The notes under the pieces were generated by a model. The model had not been told where the DNA came from. It saw nothing but the letters and a program-made list of their open reading frames with translations, and did not search any database. DNA of 17,850 bases from Bacteroidota bacterium. Lineage in GTDB: Bacteria; Bacteroidota; Bacteroidia; NS11-12g; UBA955. Position 1 is the first letter of the stretch, and every line of letters starts with the position of its first letter. Position numbers and translations under genes: made by a program. The DNA lies in NCBI GenBank assembly GCA_009918425.1, contig RGEC01000020.1:1-17850 (forward strand). Direction: 5' to 3'. Below are positions 8,008 to 16,664 of the stretch, piece by piece.

Positions 8008-11000
8008 TGCTAAAAAAACTAACCTGCATATTGTTTTTGGCAGGTTGGGTGCACTTTTCGGCAGCCCAAACCGAAGTATTTATGCAAAATGGCCGTGTAA
8101 GGGTGTGCAAAGGGATTTTCAAAGACAGTGAAAAGGGTAAAACCAAAGGCGATTACGACCACAATGAAAATTACACACTTACGTTAAGTGTACCCGGTGC
8201 CAAAAGCATTACACTGAAATTTAAATTGTTTTGTACAGAAAAAGACAATGATGTGCTCCGCATTTTTGATGGTAAAGATACCTTTGCTACGCTCTTGGGT
8301 AAATGGAGTGGCAGCAAGGGACCGGGGACCATTGTCAGTAAGGACAGCTTTATTACCATTCATTTCAAAACCGACAAAAGTGTTGCCTGCTATGGGTGGG
8401 AAGCAGATATTATCACCACAATTATTCCACCGCCAACACCTGTATTTACCTTAAATGGAACAGCAAAATGTAACGCTACATCCTTTAAGGTGAATAGCAA
8501 CAGAAGTATTCCCTGCGACAGTATAAAGACCCTACTTGGATCGCTAACAGGACCCTTTGGCAGTGTAGGCATTACTTCCATCATTCCCGATAATTGTACC
8601 GGTGGAAAAGCAACCCTATTTACCGTAAATACCGGTGGTCCTCTTTTTCTTAATGGAAACTACACCTTTCAACTTAATATATACTGGAAGGACTTTTGTG
8701 ATAGCGTATATTTAACAACCAGTAAATTGATTTTCAGCATTTCAGATTGCCCACTTAAAGTATTACTGAAGGCTGATTCCGATACAATCTGTAAAGGCAG
8801 CTGTACCTGGTTGCGTGCCACAGTAAGCGGAGGAAATGTATCCAAATATGTGTATACGTGGACACCCTCCCTTTTCGGAGCAGGTCCGCACAAAATTTGC
8901 CCGACTGTCAATACGCGCTACATACTTCGCGTAACGGACGGCTCATCCATTCCATCGGCAGACACAGTGGATATAGTTGTACTTGACCCGCCTTCCGCCA
9001 TGGCTGATACTGAAATATGCTACTACGGCCCTAATATATTCCTGAGAGCTTCTCCTGCAGGCGGCAAATGGTATGGATCAGGTATTGTAAATGCAAGTAC
9101 AGGAGAATTTAAGCCTTCCACATTATGGGGACAAAATAAGGTTTGGTATAAAATAGGCAGTTGTGCCGATACTGTTCTGGTTAATAGTGTGGGGCCATGG
9201 AACCTTGAAAACGTTTTTTGCCCCGGCAAACCACCACAGGCTGTTTGGTGGTATGGGCCGGCAGGTGGAACCTGGAGCGGACCTAAAATTACATCTGCAG
9301 GTATTTTCACCCCAGATGTTCCCGGTGTTTATCTAGATACCTATACCTGGAAAGGCTGTAAAAGCGTAAAAACCATTCGGGTTCAAAATATGGTAGTCCC
9401 AAAGTTTGATACCACATGCGAATCAAGAACCTCCGACACACTCACTTTTTCACCAAAGGGAATATATCCTAACTGGTTCACAGGATTAACAAACTCCTAC
9501 TGGGGTTGGTATAACCCAAGCCAGACCGGTGGTGCAGGTACAAAGTTGATTATTTGGAATGGCGGAGGATGTAAGGATACTACCCGATTAACAGTTCTTC
9601 CAGGCGAAGCAGGTCCCAATGACACCTTCTGTCCTGCTGCAGGATTAAAAGTTCTTACCAACTTCCGACCTATTATCAATTACACATGGACAGGTAAAGG
9701 AATAGTTAATCCTAAGTTGCCCGATTATGACCCAAAATTTTTCTTTGCCTTGGGCAAATCAACCTACATCGACACGCTTACTATACGAAACGGGGTTTGC
9801 ACTGACCGCAAGTTCGTATATCTGATTCCTACAAAAATCACCAAAAAAGACACTCAGTTTTTTTGCATAGAAACACCATTAAGATTATTAAACAACGCAT
9901 TGGTAGGGCTAAATCCGGATGGTGGATTCTGGACAGGCCCCGGGATAACGGGTATAAATGGCTTTAACGCTTCAATCGCCGGTTTCGGACACCATAAACT
10001 GGTTTACAACAAAAACGGCTGCACGGATACGATGAATGCCTACGTAAGACCCAAACCTACAGCACAGTCAGACACCGCTGTATGCGTAAACTCAAATCCT
10101 TTCAATTGCAGAGCAGGCGAAACCGGTGGAACTTTCAGTGGCAAAGGCATAACCAATGCTTTACTCGGAAGTTTCAACCCAGCTGTAGCCGGAGCCGGAA
10201 CACACATCATCACTTTCCGCAATAAATGGGGTTGTACCGTTAATTTCACCATACGCGTAGACGCCACCCCATCCCTTTGGTTTGTGAATCCTGTAACAGA
10301 TTATTGCTTTAAAAATGCGGCTAATTTGCTAACGGCTAATTTACCCGGAGGAACGTTCTCAGGAAGGGGAATTACAGGCAATAGTTTCAATCCATATTTA
10401 GCCGGTAGTGGCAAGCATACCCTCACATACACATTGGTTTCAGGTGCATGTACAGCTTCTACTGCGATCGACGTAAATGTGATTGATACACTGAAGGTTA
10501 AAGTGAATCCACCATCAGATACCATTTGTCCGGGCGAAATTGTCTGGTTGAGAGCTTCTGCTACCGGTGGTGACAAATTTTCATACTTCTTTTCCTGGAG
10601 CAATGGCCAAACCGGCAATGGAACGTTTGTTAGCCCGGCCACAACTACTGTTTATAGTGTTACAGTTACCGACGGCTGCAGTGAGCCTGCTACGGCTGCA
10701 GTGCCTATTTACAGACATCCCAAACCCTATTTTTCACCTACTACCTCCCTTCCGGTTTGTTTTGGGCAAAAAGGCTGGATAAAACTGCGTATGAAAGATT
10801 CCGATCCGTATCGTTTTACCTGGGATGTAAGTCCTGTATATATCGGTGATTCAATGAATGCCCTGAGTGGAAATCTATACCGGGTAACTGCAGTAAACCT
10901 AAAAACAGGCTGTATTGTAGATACCAGCATAGAAATCCCCGGCTACAAAGCCATTACGGCGGCATTTATTGGCAGTATACCCAATGGTGCACCGTGCTTA

Positions 11001-11501
11001 AGCCCCATTTATCCCACACTGCGTATTTTTAATAATTGTGTTGGAGCGGTTTCAGGCACCTGGTACTGGGGCGATGGCAGCAGTGAGTCTTTCGATCCGG
11101 CAATGAGCCCCAAACACAATTATGATGGTGTTAAGAATCGCTACAAAGTAAAGCTGGTGGTACAGAACGCCGGAGGATGCACAGACAGCATCGAAGCCGA
11201 ATACTGCTACCGAGATACGGTGGTATACTACATTCCAAACGCTTTTACGCCCAACAATGATGGATTTAATGACAAACTGGAATCGGTTGTTATTGGAGCG
11301 GTAGAATTTGAAATGCTAATCTACAATCGCTGGGGGCAGATTGTATTCAGGAGTGAAAAACCAACACAGTTTTGGGATGGGTCCTATAACGGAAACCCAT
11401 GTCCGGAAGGCGTTTATGCCTACCGTATTAAATTTAAAGGCCGCAAGACGTCCAACCGACAGGATAAAGGCAGCATTTTGCTGTTAAGACCTAAGAATTA
11501 A
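8007..11501 (+). CDS. Large T9SS type B cargo with CUB domain, repeats and PKD domain
   Basis: This 1164-residue surface or secreted protein starts with a signal peptide (residues 1-20, FSAA before QTEVF). A CUB domain follows at about 53-135 (DNDVLRIFDGKD, GPGTIVSKDSFITIHF, CYGWEADI). A Cys-rich region comes next, then an Ig-like module at 250-328, seven degenerate repeats at about 331-828, a second copy of the Ig-like module at 829-902, and a PKD-like domain at about 984-1063 (WYWGDGSSES). The last 90 residues are a gliding-motility/T9SS type B sorting domain: PNAFTPNNDGFND, IYNRWGQIVF, FWDGSYNGNPC, GVYAYRIKFKG. It would be exported by Sec and then passed through the outer membrane by T9SS. 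I chose the ATG at 8007, which overlaps the previous stop as TGATG; a TTG at 8004 is unlikely. It is the last gene of the unit and probably its cell-surface component. The ligand is unknown. Confidence 0.92.
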   Translation: MLKKLTCILFLAGWVHFSAAQTEVFMQNGRVRVCKGIFKDSEKGKTKGDYDHNENYTLTLSVPGAKSITLKFKLFCTEKDNDVLRIFDGKDTFATLLGKWSGSKGPGTIVSKDSFITIHFKTDKSVACYGWEADIITTIIPPPTPVFTLNGTAKCNATSFKVNSNRSIPCDSIKTLLGSLTGPFGSVGITSIIPDNCTGGKATLFTVNTGGPLFLNGNYTFQLNIYWKDFCDSVYLTTSKLIFSISDCPLKVLLKADSDTICKGSCTWLRATVSGGNVSKYVYTWTPSLFGAGPHKICPTVNTRYILRVTDGSSIPSADTVDIVVLDPPSAMADTEICYYGPNIFLRASPAGGKWYGSGIVNASTGEFKPSTLWGQNKVWYKIGSCADTVLVNSVGPWNLENVFCPGKPPQAVWWYGPAGGTWSGPKITSAGIFTPDVPGVYLDTYTWKGCKSVKTIRVQNMVVPKFDTTCESRTSDTLTFSPKGIYPNWFTGLTNSYWGWYNPSQTGGAGTKLIIWNGGGCKDTTRLTVLPGEAGPNDTFCPAAGLKVLTNFRPIINYTWTGKGIVNPKLPDYDPKFFFALGKSTYIDTLTIRNGVCTDRKFVYLIPTKITKKDTQFFCIETPLRLLNNALVGLNPDGGFWTGPGITGINGFNASIAGFGHHKLVYNKNGCTDTMNAYVRPKPTAQSDTAVCVNSNPFNCRAGETGGTFSGKGITNALLGSFNPAVAGAGTHIITFRNKWGCTVNFTIRVDATPSLWFVNPVTDYCFKNAANLLTANLPGGTFSGRGITGNSFNPYLAGSGKHTLTYTLVSGACTASTAIDVNVIDTLKVKVNPPSDTICPGEIVWLRASATGGDKFSYFFSWSNGQTGNGTFVSPATTTVYSVTVTDGCSEPATAAVPIYRHPKPYFSPTTSLPVCFGQKGWIKLRMKDSDPYRFTWDVSPVYIGDSMNALSGNLYRVTAVNLKTGCIVDTSIEIPGYKAITAAFIGSIPNGAPCLSPIYPTLRIFNNCVGAVSGTWYWGDGSSESFDPAMSPKHNYDGVKNRYKVKLVVQNAGGCTDSIEAEYCYRDTVVYYIPNAFTPNNDGFNDKLESVVIGAVEFEMLIYNRWGQIVFRSEKPTQFWDGSYNGNPCPEGVYAYRIKFKGRKTSNRQDKGSILLLRPKN
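8754..8988 (+). repeat. Ig-like module, copy 1 (in the T9SS cargo)
   Basis: Protein-level repeat at residues 250-328, beginning LKVLLKADSDTICKG and followed by WLRATVSGG, YTWTPS and RYILRVTDG. It aligns with a second copy about 580 residues downstream (LKVKVNPPSDTICPG, WLRASATGG, FSWSNG, VYSVTVTDG). The two copies bracket the seven-repeat array. The similarity is at protein level; the DNA has diverged. Confidence 0.7.
8997..10490 (+). repeat. Seven degenerate ~65-80 residue repeats (in the T9SS cargo)
   Basis: The units start near residues 331, 400, 470, 530, 615, 685 and 750 (approximate). The best-conserved pattern is a Cys after a D-T-x-x-C-like start, then PGGTFSGKGI-type turns, an F-N-P-x-x-A-G-x-G-x-H segment, and a second Cys near the end of the unit. 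The later units are the clearest (GGFWTGPGI, GGTFSGKGI, GGTFSGRGI). Unit 3 is the most diverged. The paired Cys residues suggest one disulfide per unit. Confidence 0.7.
10491..10712 (+). repeat. Ig-like module, copy 2 (in the T9SS cargo)
   Basis: Protein-level repeat at residues 829-902 that matches copy 1 (residues 250-328) in order and spacing: TIC-x-G, then WLRA, GG, a W-containing strand, and a V-T-D-G strand near the end. Its position directly after the seven repeats suggests a cassette that expanded between two copies of the same module. Confidence 0.7.
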
Positions 11502-11530
11502 AAGAGGCGATGTAATTTCGCGGTCTTTTA
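11499..11530 (+). terminator. Hairpin joining the operon stop codon to the rqcH start codon
   Basis: Left arm TAAAAGAGGCGA (11499-11510), loop TGTAATT, right arm TCGCGGTCTTTTA (11518-11530). It pairs as 7 bp plus 4 bp with a small internal loop, with an A tract before and a T tract after the GC part, the shape of a bidirectional intrinsic terminator. It begins with the TAA of the T9SS gene and ends on the A of the rqcH ATG. The stability is moderate, so termination is probable but not certain. Confidence 0.45.
11513..11520 (+). promoter_or_regulatory. Possible -7 element of rqcH inside the hairpin
   Basis: The bases TAATTTCG are one mismatch from TAnnTTTG and end 9 bp before the ATG. No TTTG box is found at the expected distance upstream; the nearest TTTTG ends 32 bp away. 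If used, rqcH mRNA would start within a few bases of its ATG. Confidence 0.3.
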
Positions 11531-12915
11531 TGCTGTACGCCTCCGCCCTCACCTATCAGATTATTGGCTGTTACTTGAAACAGCAATTACTGGGTGCAAG
11601 GCTACAGGAGGCACATAGCAGCCATAAAGAAGCACTGATACTGGATTTTAAAACATCTGATAAACGGTTATTTCAACTGCTCATTCAGTTTGTGGATGGT
11701 CACCTATACTTTATTAACCCGGAAAATCCCCTACAGCCGGGTCGAAAGTCCATAAGTCAGTTCAAAACGATTCATGGTCTGCAAATTTTAGATGTTCGGG
11801 TTTTTGAGAATGAAAGACTCATACTTATCCTACTGGAAGAAGGCAAGCAACTGCTGATTAAAGGCTTTGGACGGATGAGTAATGTGCTGTTTCTGGAGGA
11901 GGATACGCCCAATCCGACAGGTATTTTTAGACTTTCGCTCAAAACCGACCGGGAAATAAACGTGCGGGATTTACTGTCGAAAGCGAAACCCATCCACTGT
12001 CAGGATATCCATAATATACGATTTTTTTCCGACAATTCCAAATTATTCGAAGAACCGGCAAATGGCAGGCAATTTGTGGGTGAAGGCGCGAATGGATTGT
12101 TTGCTTTCGCCCGAGATTTTGTTAAAAACCGCAGAAAAGAGCAAACCCGAAAACAATGGGAAACGCACTGGTTGAATCAAATCAGGACGCACAAAGCCAG
12201 AATAATTAAACTAAAGGAACAGATTGCGGAAATTGAAGGCAGGCGCAGCTACAAAGAACTGGGGGATATTGTTCTGGCAAATGCACATCAGATTAAGAAA
12301 GGTGTTGGCACAGCCTTACTTCAGGACTTCTACACCGACAAACCCATTCGCATCAAGCTAAATCCTGATCTGGACGCCGCAGAAAATGCAGGGCGTTTTT
12401 ACCGAAAAGCCAAAAATGAAGGACTTGAAAAAGCCCACCTTCAGCATAACCTGGAAAAAGCAGTTCAGGCTCTCCAAAAAGCTGAAGAAGAATTGCAGTC
12501 AGTTATAAACGCCGGCACTGAAGTACGAATAAAGCCTCTCAATAATGGTCAGACAGAAAAGCAGCCCGAGGGAAAACCGTATAAACTTCAAATTATAGAA
12601 GGCTTTGAAGTATGGATTGGCAAAAGTGCTTCAGATAATGATGCTATGCTAAAACTGGCCGGTAAACAGGATTTATGGCTTCATGTGCGCGGTTATGCAG
12701 GATCTCATGTCATCATCAAAAAGAAAGGCTCGGGATTTCCGGATATGGTTATTCAAAAAGCGGCTGAACTTGCTGCAAAGAACAGCAAGGCGAAAACCCA
12801 GAAAATGGTTCCTGTTATTTACACAGAAAGAAAGTATGTAAGTAAACCTCGCAATGCTTCTCCGGGCGAAGTGGCAGTTTTAAAAGAAAAAGTACTGGAT
12901 GTTTATATAAAGTAA
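11530..12915 (+). CDS. rqcH: NFACT-family ribosome quality control protein RqcH
   Basis: This is the bacterial homologue of Rqc2/NEMF. In the family it binds stalled 50S subunits carrying peptidyl-tRNA and recruits tRNA-Ala to add C-terminal alanine tails that mark the peptide for degradation. The 461-residue protein is shorter than the roughly 570-residue Bacillus protein, mainly in the N domain. Residues 1-165 are NFACT-N-like. Two coiled-coil segments lie near 200-240 and 290-328, flanking a helix-hairpin stretch (YKELGDIVLANAHQIKKG, then LNPDLDAAENAGRFYRKAK). The NFACT-R RNA-binding domain is at about 350-440, with NDAMLKLAGKQDLWLHVRGY and AGSHVIIK. The Asp-Arg pair important in Bacillus RqcH (D97/R98) seems to be Glu95-Arg96 here. 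It is convergent with uvrA, with 19 bp between stops. Cytoplasmic and ribosome-associated. Confidence 0.88.
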   Translation: MLYASALTYQIIGCYLKQQLLGARLQEAHSSHKEALILDFKTSDKRLFQLLIQFVDGHLYFINPENPLQPGRKSISQFKTIHGLQILDVRVFENERLILILLEEGKQLLIKGFGRMSNVLFLEEDTPNPTGIFRLSLKTDREINVRDLLSKAKPIHCQDIHNIRFFSDNSKLFEEPANGRQFVGEGANGLFAFARDFVKNRRKEQTRKQWETHWLNQIRTHKARIIKLKEQIAEIEGRRSYKELGDIVLANAHQIKKGVGTALLQDFYTDKPIRIKLNPDLDAAENAGRFYRKAKNEGLEKAHLQHNLEKAVQALQKAEEELQSVINAGTEVRIKPLNNGQTEKQPEGKPYKLQIIEGFEVWIGKSASDNDAMLKLAGKQDLWLHVRGYAGSHVIIKKKGSGFPDMVIQKAAELAAKNSKAKTQKMVPVIYTERKYVSKPRNASPGEVAVLKEKVLDVYIK

Positions 12916-12934
12916 ATATTTAAATAAAATATTT
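12914..12934. terminator. Weak AT-only inverted repeat between the convergent genes rqcH and uvrA
   Basis: Two copies of the palindrome AAATATTT (12914-12921 and 12927-12934) separated by AAATA can form an 8 bp stem with a 5 nt loop, followed by TT. It starts inside the rqcH stop codon and ends just before the uvrA stop. Having no G or C, it is a weak candidate for a shared terminator. Confidence 0.3.
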
Positions 12935-15733
12935 TTATAACTTGTATTTCAAAAATTTAGCAGTATAGCTTTTAGGCTCTTTAATTAATTCTTCCTGAAG
13001 ACCTGCAAAGAGCAATTCTCCCCCATTTTCTCCGGCCTCCGGACCCAGATCCAGAACCCAATCGGCACACTTTACCACATCCAGATTGTGCTCAATACAA
13101 ATAATGGTATTGCCTTTTTCTATCAATGCATTGAAGCTGTTCATCAGCTTTTTAATATCATGAAAATGCAACCCTGTGGTAGGTTCATCAAAAATAAATA
13201 CGGTACCTCCTTCCTTGTGTGGATTGGCTTTGCTGAGATAAAAGGCCAGTTTTACCCGCTGAGCTTCACCACCTGACAGGGTATGGCTTCCCTGCCCCAG
13301 GGTAATATAGCCCAATCCAACATCTTGCAAAGGTCTCAAACGCTCATGAATTGATTTTTCATCGGCAAAAAACGTTATAGCCTCATCTACCGTAAGCTGA
13401 AGTATCTCATGGATGTTCTTGTCTTTATAGCACACTTCCAGCACTTCATTCTTAAATCGTTTGCCCCCACAGGCATCACATGGCAGTTTTATATCGGCCA
13501 TAAACTGCATTTCAATAACTGTCTCCCCTTCACCCTGACAAGCATCACAGCGGCCGCCATCCACATTAAAAGAGAAATGGGCCGGCTTGAATCCCTTGAA
13601 CTTACTTAGTGGCTGTGCAGCAAACAGCTCCCTTATTTCATCATACGCCTTTACATACGTAACCGGATTGCTGCGGCTGCTTTTGCCAATGGGATTCTGA
13701 TCTACTAACTCCACAGCCTTCACCATCTTTTTCGCACCTTCCAAAGCCCGGTGCCTACCTGTTTTGGTGCTGATATATTGTCCAATCTCTTTGCTGAGTG
13801 CCGGATATAAAATTTGCTTAACCAAACTTGTTTTGCCGCTTCCACTCACACCGGTAACAGCAGTGAATACCTCCAGTGGAAATTCAACATCTACCTCTTT
13901 TAGGTTGTTGGCTTCTGCTCCGAGAATTTTGATGCTATGTTTCCATTTTCTGCGGTTTTTGGGTACTTCAATAGCCTCTCTGCCCGACAGATATTTTCCC
14001 GTTAAGCTGTTTTCATCTTTGACAAGCGCCTGATAGTTTCCGCTGAAAACCACTTCACCACCCAATGCGCCGGCAAAAGGCCCCATATCAATCACCTGAT
14101 CCGCTGCTTTCATCACTTCTTCATCATGCTCCACCACAATCACTGTATTGCCTTCCTTCTGAAGCAGTCTCAAAACTTCAATTAAACGTTCTGTATCGCG
14201 GCTGTGAAGACCAATACTGGGCTCATCCAGAATATACATACTTCCGGTAAGGTTACTGCCCAGACTGGTCGCCAGGTTTATTCGCTGACTCTCTCCGCCA
14301 CTAAGCGTGTTGCTCAAACGATTAAGACTTAAATACCCTAGCCCTACATTTTTCATAAACAGGAGCCTTGATATTATTTCGTTCAGGATACGTTTGCCAA
14401 TTTCCGTCTCGGTTTCATCATATTTTGCTGAAGTAAAATACGTATAAGCACTATCCACATTCATCAGCAGTATATCCTGCAGGTTTATCTTTTCAGGAAC
14501 ATGTACTGATGGATTTACAGCCTTGAGCTTTACATAGCCTGCCTCTTTGCGGAGGCGTGTACCCATACATTCCGGACACTGGGTTTTACCCCGGTATCTG
14601 GCAGAAAGTACACGATACTGAATTTTGTAGGACTTTTCTTCTACATAACGAAAGAAATCGTGAATACCCGGAAGGGTTTTGGTACCATCCCAAAGAAGTT
14701 TACGTTGCTCTTTGCTCAGTTCTTTATAAGGCTTATGAATGGGAAATTCTGCAGATAGTGCAAGACGGATAAAATCTTCCCGCCACGCTCCCATGGTTTC
14801 ACCCTTCCACGGCGCCACACAGCCTTCATATACACTTAGGGTTTTGTCCGGAATTACAAGATCCTCATCTATGCCCAGAACACTGCCAAATCCTTCGCAT
14901 TTGCGACAGGCACCATATGGATTATTAAAACTAAGAAAATCGCGTGTGGGAACTTCAAAGGTTATTCCGTCGCGTTCAAAACGATTACTGAATATCTGAA
15001 CATTTCCGCTATCGAGCCTGATAGCACAATCTCCCTGGCCTTCCCAAAATGCTGTTTCCACGGCATCAGTAAGGCGGCTATCGAATTCTTCATCCTGTAA
15101 ATCCACGGTAAGTCGATCCAGTACCAAAAAATTGTCACCGGCTTCTACTTTACCAGTTTCGAGCAATTCTTCAATTTTCCTGATATTATCATTTACCAAT
15201 ACCCTGCTAAAACCATTTTGTCTTAGCAACACAAGTTTTTCTTTGCGCAATTCTTTATCGTTTAATGGCGATAGAATTAACACAGATGAATCTGACGGCA
15301 GGGACTGCACAAACTTCACTACATCCGTAACGTCATCTCGCTTAACCTCCATACCACTGACAGGAGAATAGGTATGTCCGATTCTGCTGAACAACAATTT
15401 CAGGTAATCATATATTTCAGTAGACGTAGCTACCGTGCTTCGAGGATTGCGCGTATTTACCTTTTGCTCTATGGCTATAGCTGGACAAAGCCCTAAGATG
15501 TAGTCTACTTCAGGCTTTTTCATCCTGCCCATAAACTGACGGGCGTAGCTGCTCAGGCTTTCTACATAACGTCTTTGTCCTTCAGCGAAAAGCGTATCAA
15601 AAACCAGGCTGCTTTTCCCTGAACCGGAAACGCCCGTAACCACCGTAAAACTGTTGTGCTGAAATGTAGCATCTACCCCACGCAAATTATGCTGACGGGC
15701 ATTTTTAAGATGTATAGCGGGTTGTTTGGTCAC
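12935..15733 (-). CDS. uvrA: Excinuclease ABC subunit A
   Basis: UvrA is the damage-sensing ATPase of nucleotide excision repair. It acts as a dimer that loads UvrB onto lesions. The 932-residue protein has both ABC modules: Walker A GVSGSGKS at 34-41 and GVSGSGKT at 628-635, signatures LSGGE at 477-481 and 819-823, and Walker B segments ending LDEPSIGLH (to 510) and FDEPTTGLH (to 856). Zinc-binding Cys pairs are at C276/C279 with C386/C389 and at C729/C732 with C752/C755. The length is close to the usual 940. The start is GTG; no in-frame ATG lies upstream, and the N-terminus (PAIHLKNARQHNLRGV) lines up with other UvrA proteins. A -7-like element lies 17 bp before it. uvrB and uvrC are not in the window. 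It is the convergent partner of rqcH. Confidence 0.97.
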   Translation of the reverse strand: MTKQPAIHLKNARQHNLRGVDATFQHNSFTVVTGVSGSGKSSLVFDTLFAEGQRRYVESLSSYARQFMGRMKKPEVDYILGLCPAIAIEQKVNTRNPRSTVATSTEIYDYLKLLFSRIGHTYSPVSGMEVKRDDVTDVVKFVQSLPSDSSVLILSPLNDKELRKEKLVLLRQNGFSRVLVNDNIRKIEELLETGKVEAGDNFLVLDRLTVDLQDEEFDSRLTDAVETAFWEGQGDCAIRLDSGNVQIFSNRFERDGITFEVPTRDFLSFNNPYGACRKCEGFGSVLGIDEDLVIPDKTLSVYEGCVAPWKGETMGAWREDFIRLALSAEFPIHKPYKELSKEQRKLLWDGTKTLPGIHDFFRYVEEKSYKIQYRVLSARYRGKTQCPECMGTRLRKEAGYVKLKAVNPSVHVPEKINLQDILLMNVDSAYTYFTSAKYDETETEIGKRILNEIISRLLFMKNVGLGYLSLNRLSNTLSGGESQRINLATSLGSNLTGSMYILDEPSIGLHSRDTERLIEVLRLLQKEGNTVIVVEHDEEVMKAADQVIDMGPFAGALGGEVVFSGNYQALVKDENSLTGKYLSGREAIEVPKNRRKWKHSIKILGAEANNLKEVDVEFPLEVFTAVTGVSGSGKTSLVKQILYPALSKEIGQYISTKTGRHRALEGAKKMVKAVELVDQNPIGKSSRSNPVTYVKAYDEIRELFAAQPLSKFKGFKPAHFSFNVDGGRCDACQGEGETVIEMQFMADIKLPCDACGGKRFKNEVLEVCYKDKNIHEILQLTVDEAITFFADEKSIHERLRPLQDVGLGYITLGQGSHTLSGGEAQRVKLAFYLSKANPHKEGGTVFIFDEPTTGLHFHDIKKLMNSFNALIEKGNTIICIEHNLDVVKCADWVLDLGPEAGENGGELLFAGLQEELIKEPKSYTAKFLKYKL

Positions 15734-15750
15734 TGTATGAACAGAAGCTG

Positions 15751-15758
15751 CAAAGGTC
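15751..15758 (-). promoter_or_regulatory. Possible -7 element of uvrA
   Basis: On the minus strand the bases read GACCTTTG, one mismatch from TAnnTTTG, ending 17 bp before the GTG start. An ATTG lies 22 bp further upstream, near the expected -33 position. The element lies in the 73 bp gap after the DUF4249 gene, so uvrA probably has its own promoter. No LexA-like site was recognised. Confidence 0.35.
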
Positions 15759-15806
15759 GTTTATTTTGCCCCAACTGGGCCAATAGCCGTTAAAAATCAG
15801 AAAATA

Positions 15807-16661
15807 TTACTGTATGGTGTCGCGAACTATGCTGCTACCTGCCCAAATTCCCACACCATTGCGAATATTTGAAAATATTGGCGTGGCTTCGCCAAACACT
15901 CCTGCTCCTGCCTTGTAGTCCTCTATGCTTTTAAAATACTTGAAGTATTGTTCACTCAAACTTTCTGTTACCACCAGGTATTTAGGAGTGCTTAAGGCGT
16001 ATCCGAAAGGCGTGATGAAGGGAATGCTTCTTTGCTGACCATTAAAGCTTCTGTCAGAGAACACCCAGGATCCATTATCACTCACAATAGCCTCGTTTTC
16101 TAGAGTGGCATCTTTCGTTACAGGCTTTAGGGTATTCCAGGTAGCTGTAATATTATCGTAATAGAACAACGACACACGGTAGTAATTATTGGTTATACCT
16201 TTATCATTGATATTGACCGTTAATGTTCCCGTAGGATACCCTGAAGTATCGACATCGGTAGAATCTTTCCAAGAAGAGGGTGTTTTGCTTGCTTTTTCCG
16301 GCATTACCATTTCTGCAAAAACCTCATCAAATCCCGGTGCTTTTACACTAACGCTGTAATATCTACCTGCAATAGCCTTGAAAGTAGGGTTTTCATATTT
16401 ATCCGTTCCCACATTGTAAGAAAATCCGGTCGAATTTCCGTTTTCATCGCGCACCGTTACGACTGCATTGTTAATGAATTCAATCGCACCATTGCTGCCA
16501 AGTGGAATACTTTTACTTACCTGAATTTCCACCTTATCCTGATCATTTATCAAACCGTTTACCACCAGACGCGTACGTCCGCTTACCTCACTAAGATCGA
16601 GTTTGGTTTCACAGGCAGCCAGCCCGAGAACAAAAAGTGTTAAAAATGCTACTTTTTTCAT
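15807..16661 (-). CDS. DUF4249 family lipoprotein
   Basis: This 284-residue lipoprotein has the signal MKKVAFLTLFVLGLAAC with Cys17 lipidated. The mature protein follows the DUF4249 pattern: an acidic N-terminal stretch, then LVVNGLINDQDKVEIQVSKS (33-52), an Ig-like VTVRDENGN segment, the GRYYSVSVKAPGF segment with MPEKAS after it, and a C-terminal part ending in a GVGIWAGSS strand. DUF4249 lipoproteins are commonly encoded beside TonB-dependent receptors in Bacteroidota and are thought to be outer-membrane partners. The ATG lies 3 bp after the receptor's stop, so the pair is almost certainly one transcript. The imported ligand is unknown. The 73 bp after its stop hold the uvrA promoter region. 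Confidence 0.88.
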   Translation of the reverse strand: MKKVAFLTLFVLGLAACETKLDLSEVSGRTRLVVNGLINDQDKVEIQVSKSIPLGSNGAIEFINNAVVTVRDENGNSTGFSYNVGTDKYENPTFKAIAGRYYSVSVKAPGFDEVFAEMVMPEKASKTPSSWKDSTDVDTSGYPTGTLTVNINDKGITNNYYRVSLFYYDNITATWNTLKPVTKDATLENEAIVSDNGSWVFSDRSFNGQQRSIPFITPFGYALSTPKYLVVTESLSEQYFKYFKSIEDYKAGAGVFGEATPIFSNIRNGVGIWAGSSIVRDTIQ

Positions 16662-16664
16662 GGT

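Noticed and set aside
8007..11501. Frameshift or gene fusion in the large T9SS gene
   Set aside because: The frame is open throughout, the repeats continue in register, and the sorting domain is intact at the C-terminus.
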